Shown here piece after piece: positions 35,285-42,900 of a stretch of 64,000 bases of DNA; the first letter of the stretch is position 1, and each line of letters opens with the position of its first letter. Made by a program: the position numbers and the translations under genes. Source of the stretch: Streptosporangium sandarakinum (GTDB taxonomy: Bacteria; Actinomycetota; Actinomycetes; Streptosporangiales; Streptosporangiaceae); the NCBI RefSeq assembly GCF_013409935.1, contig NZ_JACCCO010000003.1:868001-932000 (forward strand), written 5' to 3'. The notes under the pieces are model-generated. The model was not told the origin of the DNA. It was given only the letters and a program-made list of their open reading frames with translations, and searched no databases.

Positions 35285-37159
35285 TCAGCCCGCCAGCTCC
35301 CGGCGGATGTCCTCGTCGTCCGGAGCCAGTTCGAGGGCGCGCCGCAGGTCGGCGGACGCCTCCCCGGTACGGCCCGCGGCGCGCAGCGCCATCGCCCGGT
35401 TGTACAGCAGCGCGGGGTCGTCCCCCGACTCCAGCGCGCGGGTGAAGTCGGCGACCGCGCCCGCGGGGTCGCCGGTCTCGAACGCCAGCGCCCCCCGTCC
35501 GGCCCACGCCGCCGCCAGCGACGGCGCCCGCTCCAGGGCGCCGTCGAACGCGGCCCGCGCCCGGTCCGGCCGCCCCCCGGCCGCCTCGATCTGCCCCAGC
35601 GCGCACAGCAGGTACGGATTGCCCGCGTCGATCGCGAGCCCGGCCTCGACGTCGGCACGTGCCCCGTCGTACTCGCCGAGCGCGGCCAGCAGCCCGGCCC
35701 GGTTGGCCAGCGCGTCCACGAACCCCGGGTCCAGCTCCAGCGCGTGGTCCAGGTCGGCGAGGGCGCCGCGGTGGTCGCCGGCGGCGAAGCGGATCTCGGC
35801 ACGGTTGTAGTAGGGCTCGGGGAACGGCGGGCCGGCCCGCATCGCCGTCTCGTAGTCGGCGACCGCCTCCTCCGCCCGGCCCAGCCGGTGCAGCAGGTTG
35901 CCCCGGTCGATGTAGTAGTCGGGGTAGCCGGGGTCGGCCGCGATCACCGCGTCGAGGTCCTTGAGCGCCTCCTTCGGGCGGCCCAGGAGTACGGCGAGCT
36001 GGGCCCGGTTGGCCAGCAGCACCAGCCGGTGGATCGGGTGCCCGTCCGGCCCGAGGTCGCGCTCGGCCAGCTCGACGGCCTCCTGGACCAGCTCCAGGGC
36101 CCTGGCCGGGCGGCCGAGCCGTACCTCCACCAGGGCCCGGCCGTTGAGGTCGAAGCCGAGTTTGAAAGCCCGCTCGCGCGGGTCGGGCAGCAGCGTGGAG
36201 ATGGCGATCGCCTGGTTGACCCAGGCCAGCGCGGCCTCCGGGTCGCGGCGCGCCGGGTCGTGGTGGCGGACCTTCAGCATCGCGGTGGAGTAGGCGGCGG
36301 CCGCGTGGACGGTGGGGGAGACGCTCTCGCGCCTGGCCCGGTCGAACAGGGCCTCGGCCTCCTCCTCGCGGTTCAGCGCGCCGAGCGCGGTCGCGGTGCT
36401 GTGCAGGAAGCGCCACCAGACGTCCGGCTCGGCGGCCGGGTCGGCCAGCGCCAGCGCGCGGGCGCCCAGCTCGGCCACCGCGTCGTGGCAGCCGGCGTCC
36501 AGGCACCACTGGACCGCGAACCGCAGCGCCTCCACCGCCCGGCGCGGGTCGGTGCCGCGCTCGCGGTGGTAGGGGATCGCGCCGAGCCGGGCGCCGACGG
36601 TGCCCTCCCGTTCCAGCTCGTCGGCGCGGGCGTCGTGCTCGGCGGGGGTGAGGGTCTCCTCGGCCTCCGCGGGGTCCCCGGCCTCGCCGGGCTCCGCGGG
36701 CCCGGCGTGCTCGCCGGTCATGACGGCCAGCAGCCCGGGGTCGATCCGCCGCCGCAGCACCGCCAGCAGTTCCCGGTCGGTGGGGTCGGCCAGGTGGACG
36801 TTCTCCACGACGAGCGTGCGCGGCCCGGTCTCCGCCAGGTGTTCGCGGACGAACTCGGCGAACCCGTTGGCCAGCCGCAGCGTGCGCCGGGGCGCGTGGA
36901 CCAGGATCCGCTCGGCCCGCGGCAGGTGGGCGGCGAGCGACCGGCGCCTCTCCGGGATCAGCCCGCCCATGTCGGGCGCCATGGCCCGCAGCTCGATGTC
37001 GTAGCGGGCGACCAGCTCCGGCCGGGCGGCGGGCACCAGCGCGGCGACGATCGCGCCCCCGGCGGTGTACGGCCCGCGCAGGCGCCGGTCGGCGTCGACG
37101 GGCGGAAGGAGCAATGGGGGGAGCGGCGCGTTCCCCGGCGGTGACTGTCCCCGGCTCAC
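35285..37159 (-). CDS. TPR protein with degenerate ATPase-like N-terminus
   Basis: 624 residues from GTG 37159, with AGGAG five bases upstream. Residues 20-145 look like a STAND/AAA-type ATPase: TLVVENVHLADPTDRELLAV resembles Walker B and its sensor, but I find no GxxxxGKS loop, so ATP binding is doubtful. Residues 185-624 are a long run of tetratricopeptide-like helices (PYYNRAEIRFAAGDHRGALA, ALANRAGLLAALGEYDGARA, LLYNRAMALRAAGRTGEASA). Likely a scaffold; partners are unknown. It is in line with and downstream of the urease-like/agmatine operon, but 287 nt separate them. Confidence 0.85.
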   Translation of the reverse strand: MSRGQSPPGNAPLPPLLLPPVDADRRLRGPYTAGGAIVAALVPAARPELVARYDIELRAMAPDMGGLIPERRRSLAAHLPRAERILVHAPRRTLRLANGFAEFVREHLAETGPRTLVVENVHLADPTDRELLAVLRRRIDPGLLAVMTGEHAGPAEPGEAGDPAEAEETLTPAEHDARADELEREGTVGARLGAIPYHRERGTDPRRAVEALRFAVQWCLDAGCHDAVAELGARALALADPAAEPDVWWRFLHSTATALGALNREEEAEALFDRARRESVSPTVHAAAAYSTAMLKVRHHDPARRDPEAALAWVNQAIAISTLLPDPRERAFKLGFDLNGRALVEVRLGRPARALELVQEAVELAERDLGPDGHPIHRLVLLANRAQLAVLLGRPKEALKDLDAVIAADPGYPDYYIDRGNLLHRLGRAEEAVADYETAMRAGPPFPEPYYNRAEIRFAAGDHRGALADLDHALELDPGFVDALANRAGLLAALGEYDGARADVEAGLAIDAGNPYLLCALGQIEAAGGRPDRARAAFDGALERAPSLAAAWAGRGALAFETGDPAGAVADFTRALESGDDPALLYNRAMALRAAGRTGEASADLRRALELAPDDEDIRRELAG

Positions 37160-37182
37160 CGTTCTCCTCTGCGCGTTCTCCA

Positions 37183-37214
37183 GGAACCGGCACCCATCGC
37201 TGAGCACCGGTTCC
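37183..37214. promoter_or_regulatory. 8-bp inverted repeat upstream of the TPR gene
   Basis: GGAACCGG and CCGGTTCC are separated by 16 nt, 24 nt upstream of the TPR start. It could be an operator or a leader hairpin. Confidence 0.4.
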
Positions 37215-37298
37215 GCATTTTCCGGATTTTCCTGGCGTCAGCCTACGTGCTTGGGGCTGGCGGCCCCCGTCAGCGCCACTGTGCCGGGCTTGTGAACA

Positions 37299-37472
37299 AT
37301 GATGGGTTTCATTGCGCGGGCCTTCCTCGATGACAAGAACAAACCGCAAGTATTCGCACTGATCACCGAGGCTGACAAGATCTTTTTCTTATGGTGGCCG
37401 GATCAGGACACCCCCTGGACAAAAGACCCGTGGAAGGTTCCACCGCTCACGGCCGCGGCTGCTGCTGGGTGA
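37299..37472 (+). CDS. Candidate small ORF (57 residues) with a TTA codon
   Basis: ATG 37299 to TGA 37472 encodes MMGFIARAFLDDKNKPQVFA, then LITEADKIFFLWWPDQDTPW and a proline-rich tail. The text looks protein-like, with hydrophobic core and Trp pairs, but third-position GC is well below that of neighbours, one leucine is TTA, and no ribosome site precedes the ATG. The last 26 nt overlap the agmatine deiminase gene on the other strand. It may be a true small gene, a remnant, or chance. Confidence 0.35.
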   Translation: MMGFIARAFLDDKNKPQVFALITEADKIFFLWWPDQDTPWTKDPWKVPPLTAAAAAG

Positions 37473-38448
37473 TGCAGTGGATCCCGCCGCCGAGGGCGAA
37501 GATGGGCCGGGCGTCCACGGTCTCGATGGCGCGCCCGGGGAAGAGCCGGGCGAACACCTCCGCCGCCGCGGCGTCGCGCGGGTCGCCGAACGAGCACAGC
37601 AGCGCCAGGCCGTTGGCCAGGTAGTGGTTGATGTACGAGTAGTCGACGAGCTCGCCGTCCACCTCGCGGGTCTCCGGGGCGGGCAGCTCGACGACCTCCA
37701 GCGCCCGGCCCCGGGCGTCGGTCGCCGACCGCAGGATCCGCAGGTTCTCCCGGGTCACCTCGTGGTCGGGATGGTCCGGGTCGGACTGGACGTGGCAGAG
37801 CACCAGGCCGGGACGGGCGAAGCAGGCCAGCAGGTCCACGTGGCCGCTGGTGCCGTACCGGCCGTAGTCGGCGGTCAGGCCGCGCGGCAGCCAGATCACC
37901 TTCCGCGCGCCGATCCGGTCGCGCAGCTCGGCCTCGACCCGCTCCCGGGTCCAGCCGGGGTTGCGCCTCTCGCCGAGCTGGACGGTCTCGGTGACGATGA
38001 CCGTGCCCTCCCCGTCGACGTGGATGCCGCCGCCCTCGTTGACCATCTCCGAACGGAACCGCGTCGCGCCCGCGCGCTCCAGCACGGCCGCCGCCACCAG
38101 GTCGTCCTTGGCGTGGGCGTGCCAGCCCCAGCCGTTGAACGTCCAGTCCACCCCGGCCAGGCCGCCGGCGCCGTCCACCAGGAAGGTCGGGCCGTTGTCG
38201 CGCATCCAGCAGTCGTCCAGCGGCTGCTCCATCACCTCGACCTCCGGGGCCAGCCATCGGGCGGCGGACTCCCGCTCGCCGGGATCGACGACCATCGTGA
38301 CAGGCTCGTAGCGGACGATCGTGTTGGCCACGGCCGACCAGGCGCGGTGGGCGGCCTCGGCGCCGGCGTCGAGGGTGTAGCCGGGCACCGGCCAGGACAT
38401 CCAGGTGCGCTCGTGCGGGTGCCATTCCGGCGGCATGAAGAACAACAC
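37447..38448 (-). CDS. aguA: Agmatine deiminase (peptidyl-arginine-deiminase family)
   Basis: 333 residues from GTG 38448, with GGAG four bases upstream. The enzyme converts agmatine to N-carbamoylputrescine and ammonia. Family motifs: MPPEWHPHERTWMSWPVPG, DDCWMRDNGPTFLVD (substrate Asp pair), SEMVNEGGGIHVDGEGTVIV (catalytic Glu/His region), YGRYGTSGHVDLLACFARPG and the C-terminal nucleophile GGGIHCITQQQP (C325). It is the third gene of an apparent operon with ureAB and ureC-like genes. No AguB (N-carbamoylputrescine amidase) is encoded in the window. Confidence 0.94.
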   Translation of the reverse strand: MLFFMPPEWHPHERTWMSWPVPGYTLDAGAEAAHRAWSAVANTIVRYEPVTMVVDPGERESAARWLAPEVEVMEQPLDDCWMRDNGPTFLVDGAGGLAGVDWTFNGWGWHAHAKDDLVAAAVLERAGATRFRSEMVNEGGGIHVDGEGTVIVTETVQLGERRNPGWTRERVEAELRDRIGARKVIWLPRGLTADYGRYGTSGHVDLLACFARPGLVLCHVQSDPDHPDHEVTRENLRILRSATDARGRALEVVELPAPETREVDGELVDYSYINHYLANGLALLCSFGDPRDAAAAEVFARLFPGRAIETVDARPIFALGGGIHCITQQQPRP

Positions 38449-38534
38449 GGGACTCCTTCTGTGGTGGGGCCGGGCCGCCGGAGGCCGCGGGCCGTCCGGC
38501 GGCCTCCGGGGCCGGGGGTCGTGGGATGAGGCGT

Positions 38535-38562
38535 CCGGGCCGTCCCGGACGGGACGGCCCGG
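38535..38562. other. 12-bp perfect hairpin between ureC-like and aguA
   Basis: CCGGGCCGTCCC and GGGACGGCCCGG pair around GGAC in the 145-nt gap between the two genes. It has no U-tract. It may attenuate or stabilise the upstream part of the message. Nearby, aagtacagg plus about eight following bases is directly repeated at 38580 and 38599, duplicating the end of ureC. Confidence 0.6.
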
Positions 38563-38593
38563 AGACGGGACGGTCGGGGGAAGTACAGGGCGG

Positions 38594-40243
38594 TCAGAGG
38601 AAGTACAGGCGGCTCAGGGAGACGGACTCGGCGGGCTCCGAGCGCACCGGCTCGCCGTCGAGGGTGACCAGGCCGGCCGCGTCCACCCGCACCTCGCCGA
38701 GGCGCGCGTTGCGCACCAGGTCGGCGGGGCCGATGCCGCGGGTGCCGCGCACGGCGACCCGGCGGCGGCGGGTGGTCATGCGGTCGTCGCCGGCCTCGAC
38801 GGCGGCCCGGCTGACGAACGCCACCGACAGGTCGGCGGCGGTCGCGCCGTGCGCGCCGAACTGCGGGCCCAGCACCAGCGGCTCGCAGATGTCGGTGGAG
38901 GCGTTCGGGTCGCCGGTGACGCCGTAGGCGGGGAAACCGGCCTTCAGCACGAGCTGCGGCTTGGCGCCGAAGTGGTCGGGCCGCCACAGCACGATGTCGG
39001 CCAGCTTGCCCGGCTCCAGCGAGCCGACCTCGTGCGCCAGGCCGTGCGCGATGGCCGGGTTGATCGTCAGCTTGGCGAGGTAGCGCAGCACCCGCTCGTT
39101 GTCGTGCCGCTCCGGGGCGCCCAGCTCGGCCTTCATCTTCCCCGCCATGGCGAACGTCCGGCGCACCGTCTCACCGGCCCGGCCCATGCCCTGGGCGTCG
39201 GAGGAGGTGATGCCGATGACCCCGAGGTCGTGCAGCACGTCCTCGGCCCCCATCGTGCCGGCCCGGATCCGGTCCCTGGCCAGCGCGGCGTCCCCGGGCA
39301 GCTCGGGCCGCAGGCCGTGCACCGAGACGATCATCCCGTGGTGCTCGGCGACCGCGTCGCGGCCGAAGGGCAGCGTCGGATTGGTGGAGGAGCCGATGAC
39401 GTTGGGAACGCCGGCCAGCCGCAGCACGTTCGGCACGTGGCCGCCGCCGCAGCCCTCGATGTGGAAGGCGTGGATCGTGCGGCCGTCGAGCACGGCCAGG
39501 GTGTCCTCCACCGACAGGCACTCGTTCAGCCCGTCGGTGTGCAGGGCCACCTGCACGTCGTGCTCCTCGGCGACCCGCAGCGCGGTGTCCAGCGCCCGGG
39601 TGTGCGCCCCCATGTCCTCGTGCACCTTGAAGCCGCTCGCGCCGCCCTCGGCGAGGGCCTCCACCAGCGGGGCCGCGCCGGAGGACGAGCCGCGCGCCAG
39701 GAACCCGATGTTCACCGGCCAGGCGTCGAAGGCGTTGAACGCGTGGCGCAGCGCCCAGGGCGAGTTCACCCCGACGCCCCAGACCGGTCCGAACTCCTGG
39801 CCGATGATCGTGGTGACGCCGGAGGCCAGGGACGCCTCCATGATGCGCGGACTGAGCAGGTGCACGTGGGTGTCGATCGCCCCGGCCGTGGCGATCAGCC
39901 CCTCGCCGGACACGATCGCGGTGCCGGTGCCGACCACCACGTCCACGCCGTCGAGGGTGTCGGGGTTGCCCGCCCGGCCGATCGCGTGGATCCGCCCCTC
40001 CCGGACGCCGATCGAGGCGGTCCGCACGCCGAGGAACGGGTCCAGGATCAGAACGTTGCTGATCACCAGGTCGCAGGTGTCGCGTACCGAGGCGGCCTTG
40101 AGGTGCAGCCCGTCGCGCGCCGTCTTGGCGAACCCGGCGATGAACTCGTCCCCGGGCCGGTGGGCGTCGTGCTCGACCTCCACCACCAGGCCGGAGTCGC
40201 CCAGCCTGACCCGGTCGCCCCTGCGCGGGCCGTACACGCTCAC
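38594..40243 (-). CDS. ureC: Urease alpha-subunit-like metallohydrolase, altered flap
   Basis: 549 residues, slightly shorter than urease alpha (about 570). Every nickel-ligand position is kept: H126/H128 (GAIDTHVH), carbamylated K206 with H208 (GFKVHEDMG), H235 (VALHTDGLNE), H261 (AFHIEGCGGGH) and D349 (SSDAQGMGR). The mobile flap differs: the usual MVCHHL reads IVSVHGL, so the Cys is V308, the catalytic His is kept (H309) and the next His is G310. Start GTG 40243 overlaps the UreAB stop (GTGA). No UreD, E, F or G accessory gene is in the window. Urease is possible, but a related ureido substrate fits the neighbouring agmatine deiminase. Confidence 0.88.
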   Translation of the reverse strand: MSVYGPRRGDRVRLGDSGLVVEVEHDAHRPGDEFIAGFAKTARDGLHLKAASVRDTCDLVISNVLILDPFLGVRTASIGVREGRIHAIGRAGNPDTLDGVDVVVGTGTAIVSGEGLIATAGAIDTHVHLLSPRIMEASLASGVTTIIGQEFGPVWGVGVNSPWALRHAFNAFDAWPVNIGFLARGSSSGAAPLVEALAEGGASGFKVHEDMGAHTRALDTALRVAEEHDVQVALHTDGLNECLSVEDTLAVLDGRTIHAFHIEGCGGGHVPNVLRLAGVPNVIGSSTNPTLPFGRDAVAEHHGMIVSVHGLRPELPGDAALARDRIRAGTMGAEDVLHDLGVIGITSSDAQGMGRAGETVRRTFAMAGKMKAELGAPERHDNERVLRYLAKLTINPAIAHGLAHEVGSLEPGKLADIVLWRPDHFGAKPQLVLKAGFPAYGVTGDPNASTDICEPLVLGPQFGAHGATAADLSVAFVSRAAVEAGDDRMTTRRRRVAVRGTRGIGPADLVRNARLGEVRVDAAGLVTLDGEPVRSEPAESVSLSRLYFL

Positions 40244-41004
40244 CTGCCGCCCTCCTCGTCCGCTCCCGGAGATCCCGCTGTTCCCGCCGGTCCCGGACGT
40301 ACGGCGCCGTCCGCGGCCGGCCCCTCGCCGCCGAGATACCCGCAGGCCCGCGCCTTGTCCATGGCCCGCTCGAAGGCGCCGGGCGCGTCCAGCGGCCCGT
40401 CCACCAGCCCGGCGAACCCGATCGCCACCCGCGCGCCGCCGATGGGCACCAGCCGGACCGTACGGCCCTCGCCCGGGTCGAAGCGCACGGTCGAGCCCGC
40501 GGGCACGGCCAGGCGCCGCCCGTAGGCCGCCGCCCGGTCGAACCGCAGCCGCGGGTTGACCTCGAAGAAGTGGAAGTGCGAGGTGACGCTGATCGGCACG
40601 GTCGCGGTGTTGACCACCTCGACCTCGACGGCGTCCTCCTCCGCCACGGGCTCCCGGGGCGCCTCGACGACCGCGCCGGGGGCCTCGTCCCCGAGGGAGC
40701 CGCCGCCGAACGGGTCCGTCACCACGGCCAGCCGGGTGCCGTCGTCGAAGACCGCCTCGACCATCACCTCGGTGACGACGTCGGCCACCCCGGGCAGCAC
40801 GTCGTCCGGGCCCAGCACGGCGCGGCCCGCCGCGACGGCCTCGGCCAGCCGGGCGCCGTCGCGGGCGGCCTCGCAGACCGTGTCGGCGACCAGCGCGGTG
40901 GCCTCCGGCACGTTGAGCCGCAGGCCCCTGGCCCTCCTCGCCCGCGCCAGCTCCGCCGCGCCGAACAGCAGGAGCCGGTCGCGTTCCGTCGGTGTCAGCC
41001 GCAC
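40240..41004 (-). CDS. ureAB: Urease gamma-beta fusion-like subunit
   Basis: 254 residues from GTG 41004, with AGGAG upstream. Residues 1-100 are the gamma part (RLTPTERDRLLLFGAAELAR, then RARGLRLNVPEATALVADTV); after an acidic linker, residues 120-225 are the beta part (TATVPISVTSHFHFFEVNPR, LRFDRAAAYGRRLAVPAGST and RLVPIGGARVAIGFAGLVDG). Gamma-beta fusions are known in some bacteria. The C-terminal 30 residues are Gly/Pro-rich. It is the first gene of the operon, with two palindromic sites just before its start. Confidence 0.9.
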   Translation of the reverse strand: MRLTPTERDRLLLFGAAELARARRARGLRLNVPEATALVADTVCEAARDGARLAEAVAAGRAVLGPDDVLPGVADVVTEVMVEAVFDDGTRLAVVTDPFGGGSLGDEAPGAVVEAPREPVAEEDAVEVEVVNTATVPISVTSHFHFFEVNPRLRFDRAAAYGRRLAVPAGSTVRFDPGEGRTVRLVPIGGARVAIGFAGLVDGPLDAPGAFERAMDKARACGYLGGEGPAADGAVRPGPAGTAGSPGADEEGGR

Positions 41005-41014
41005 GCGATCTCCT

Positions 41015-41049
41015 TTAGAACGGATTTCAAACTTAGAACGGCATTCTAA
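41015..41049. promoter_or_regulatory. Two tandem TetR-type operator candidates
   Basis: Site 2 (41033-41049) is a perfect palindrome TTAGAA-CGGCA-TTCTAA. Site 1 (41015-41031) is TTAGAA-CGGAT-TTCAAA, degenerate in one arm; the sites are 18 bp apart. Site 2 overlaps a possible -35 of tetR (TTAGAA, 16 nt before TACGGT at 41055-41060, which is 8 nt before the ATG) and a possible -10 of the urease-like operon (TAGAAT on the minus strand). Site 1 lies at the ureAB ribosome site. Confidence 0.75.
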
Positions 41050-41068
41050 ACAGGTACGGTGATGAGTC

Positions 41069-41662
41069 ATGACTGCGAAGCCGGCGCGCCCCGACGTGCG
41101 AGCCCACGTGCTGCGGGCGGCACTGCAGGCGATCGACGAGGTGGGGCCGGAGCGGCTGCGGGTCCGCGACATCGCCGAGCGGGCCGGCATGAGCAGCGGC
41201 CACGTCATGTACTACTTCGGCAGGCGCGACCGGCTGCTCGTCTCGACCCTCCTGCTCAGCGAGGACGAGCTGGCCGAGCGCTGCACGGCCGAGCTCGCGG
41301 CCGTCGCCGACCCGCGCGAGGCGGTCCGGCGACTGGTGGAGCTGTATCTCCCCGGCGGCGCGGGCGACGTCCGCTGGCGGCTGTGGGCCCAGGTCGTCGC
41401 CCAGCCGCCCCGGGACGAGGAGACACTGACCAGGATCGCCTCCTTCACCGGCACCTGGGTCCGCGAGCTGGCCGCCCTCGCGGTCCGGGGAGCGGGAGAG
41501 GGGACGTTCCGCCCGCTGGACGACCCGGAGGACTTCGCCGGACGGATCTGCCGGATCATGGACAGCCTCGCGGGAGACGTGTTACTCGGGCTGCCCGGCC
41601 GTGACGCCGGGTGGGCTCACGAGCAGGCCATGCGGGCGATCTCCCGGGAACTGCTGCCCTGA
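41069..41662 (+). CDS. TetR/AcrR-family regulator of the urease-like operon
   Basis: 197 residues. The N-terminal HTH reads VRDIAERAGMSSGHVMYYFG, typical of TetR proteins; the C-terminal ligand domain is helical, with TetR_C6-like text (DVRWRLWAQVVAQPPRDEE). It is divergent from ureAB, with paired palindromes in the 64-nt gap, so it probably represses both itself and the operon. The ligand may be a polyamine or ureido compound. The 3' end overlaps the convergent MFS gene by 81 nt. Confidence 0.9.
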   Translation: MTAKPARPDVRAHVLRAALQAIDEVGPERLRVRDIAERAGMSSGHVMYYFGRRDRLLVSTLLLSEDELAERCTAELAAVADPREAVRRLVELYLPGGAGDVRWRLWAQVVAQPPRDEETLTRIASFTGTWVRELAALAVRGAGEGTFRPLDDPEDFAGRICRIMDSLAGDVLLGLPGRDAGWAHEQAMRAISRELLP

Positions 41663-42877
41663 GCGCGGGCCCGACAGCAGGTAGGCCAGGGCGGCCAGGA
41701 GCTGCACCCCGGCCCCGGTCAGCAGGGCCGCCGGCACCGAGTGCTCGGCGAGCGGCCCGGCGACCGCCGAGCCGACCGCGAAGGCGCTGATCTTCAGGCT
41801 CGCCGCCGTGGTGAAGACCTGCCCGCGCAGCCGCTCGGGCGCGTCGCGGTGCCGTACCGCGAGCACCGCGATGAGCTGCGGCCCCTGGCCGAGACCGGCC
41901 AGCACCGCGGCGACCACCGCCGTCGCCGGGGAGCCGGCCGCGGCGGCCAGCGCCGAGCCCGCGGCGATCGGCAGCGTGCCCAGCAGGATGACCCGGTCCG
42001 GCACGGCGGGCGGACGGCGGGCCAGGACCATGTTGGCCACCAGCGCACTCGCGGCCAGCGCGGACAGCAGCAGCGTGCCGTAGCCGCTCTCCCCGGTGAG
42101 CCGGGTGCCGAGCAGCGGCGCGCAGACCGTCAGCACGCCCGCCCCGGCGAAGGACACCGTCGTGGTGAGGGTGGCCCGCCGCAGCCGGGGGTGCCGGGTG
42201 ATCGCCGACAGCCCCGCCGTCAGGTCGCGCCACAGCGGCTCGCGCTCCGCGCCCCGCTCCGGCCGCTCCCGCACATCCCCGGCCTCGGAAACCCCCTTCG
42301 CGTCCCCCCGCGCGGAGGGGCGGGCCGGGAGCGTCCAGGCCGCCGGTACGGCCAGCAGCACCAGCCCGATCGACACCGCGACCGCCGCCGGCGCCCCGGC
42401 GGCCGTGGCCAGCGCCCCGGCCAGCGCGGGCCCGCCCAGGCTCGCCACGTTGTACGTCAGGCCGTCCAGCGCGCTGCCCCGCCGCAGATCCGCCTCCCCG
42501 GCGACCAGCGGCAGCTGGGCCGTCCAGCCGCCGGTCAGCGCGGGCCCCAGCACCCCGGCGAGCACCGCGACGCCGACCAGCGCCGGTGTCGGGACGTGTC
42601 CCAGGGCCAGCAGGATGACCAGGAGCCCGGCGGCGTAGGCCGCCAGCGCCCCCGCCAGCATGCGGCCCGGCCGCGGGGAGCGGTCCAGCAGGGCGCCGAA
42701 GACCGGGCCGCCCACCGCCGAGGAGATCGTCAGCCCGGCGAGCAACGACGACGCGACGGTCACCGAGCCGGTCGCGGAGAGCCCCAGGAGCAGCAGCGCG
42801 GGCCCCGACGTGTCGTCGCCGGTCCGGGCCGCGACCGTGCCCGCCAGGTAACCCGCGAGTCTGTAACGGCTTTTCAT
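41582..42877 (-). CDS. MFS transporter
   Basis: 431 residues with about 12 hydrophobic segments split by a charged loop near 195-215 (ARPSARGDAKGVSEAGDVRE). GGPVFGALLDRSPRPGRMLA after segment 2 is the MFS loop 2-3 motif (GxLaDrxGRr-like). Likely a drug/proton exporter of the actinobacterial type. It is divergent from a CGNR regulator with only 23 nt between and an inverted repeat across the gap, so that regulator probably controls it. Confidence 0.9.
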   Translation of the reverse strand: MKSRYRLAGYLAGTVAARTGDDTSGPALLLLGLSATGSVTVASSLLAGLTISSAVGGPVFGALLDRSPRPGRMLAGALAAYAAGLLVILLALGHVPTPALVGVAVLAGVLGPALTGGWTAQLPLVAGEADLRRGSALDGLTYNVASLGGPALAGALATAAGAPAAVAVSIGLVLLAVPAAWTLPARPSARGDAKGVSEAGDVRERPERGAEREPLWRDLTAGLSAITRHPRLRRATLTTTVSFAGAGVLTVCAPLLGTRLTGESGYGTLLLSALAASALVANMVLARRPPAVPDRVILLGTLPIAAGSALAAAAGSPATAVVAAVLAGLGQGPQLIAVLAVRHRDAPERLRGQVFTTAASLKISAFAVGSAVAGPLAEHSVPAALLTGAGVQLLAALAYLLSGPRSGQQFPGDRPHGLLVSPPGVTAGQPE

Positions 42878-42894
42878 CTACAAGACGTTACATT
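42862..42894. promoter_or_regulatory. Divergent promoters and operator candidate of MFS/CGNR pair
   Basis: TGTAACG (42862-42868) and CGTTACA (42886-42892) form an inverted repeat with a 17-nt spacer. TACATT (42889-42894) ends six bases before GTG 42901, the layout of a leaderless promoter. On the other strand TAATGT (42890-42895) could serve the MFS gene, so the two -10 boxes overlap and share one arm of the repeat. Confidence 0.55.
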
Positions 42895-42900
42895 AGGGGT

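Noticed and set aside
38594-41004. Complete standard urease operon
   Set aside because: No accessory genes are present and the active-site flap differs, so a plain urease label is not secure.
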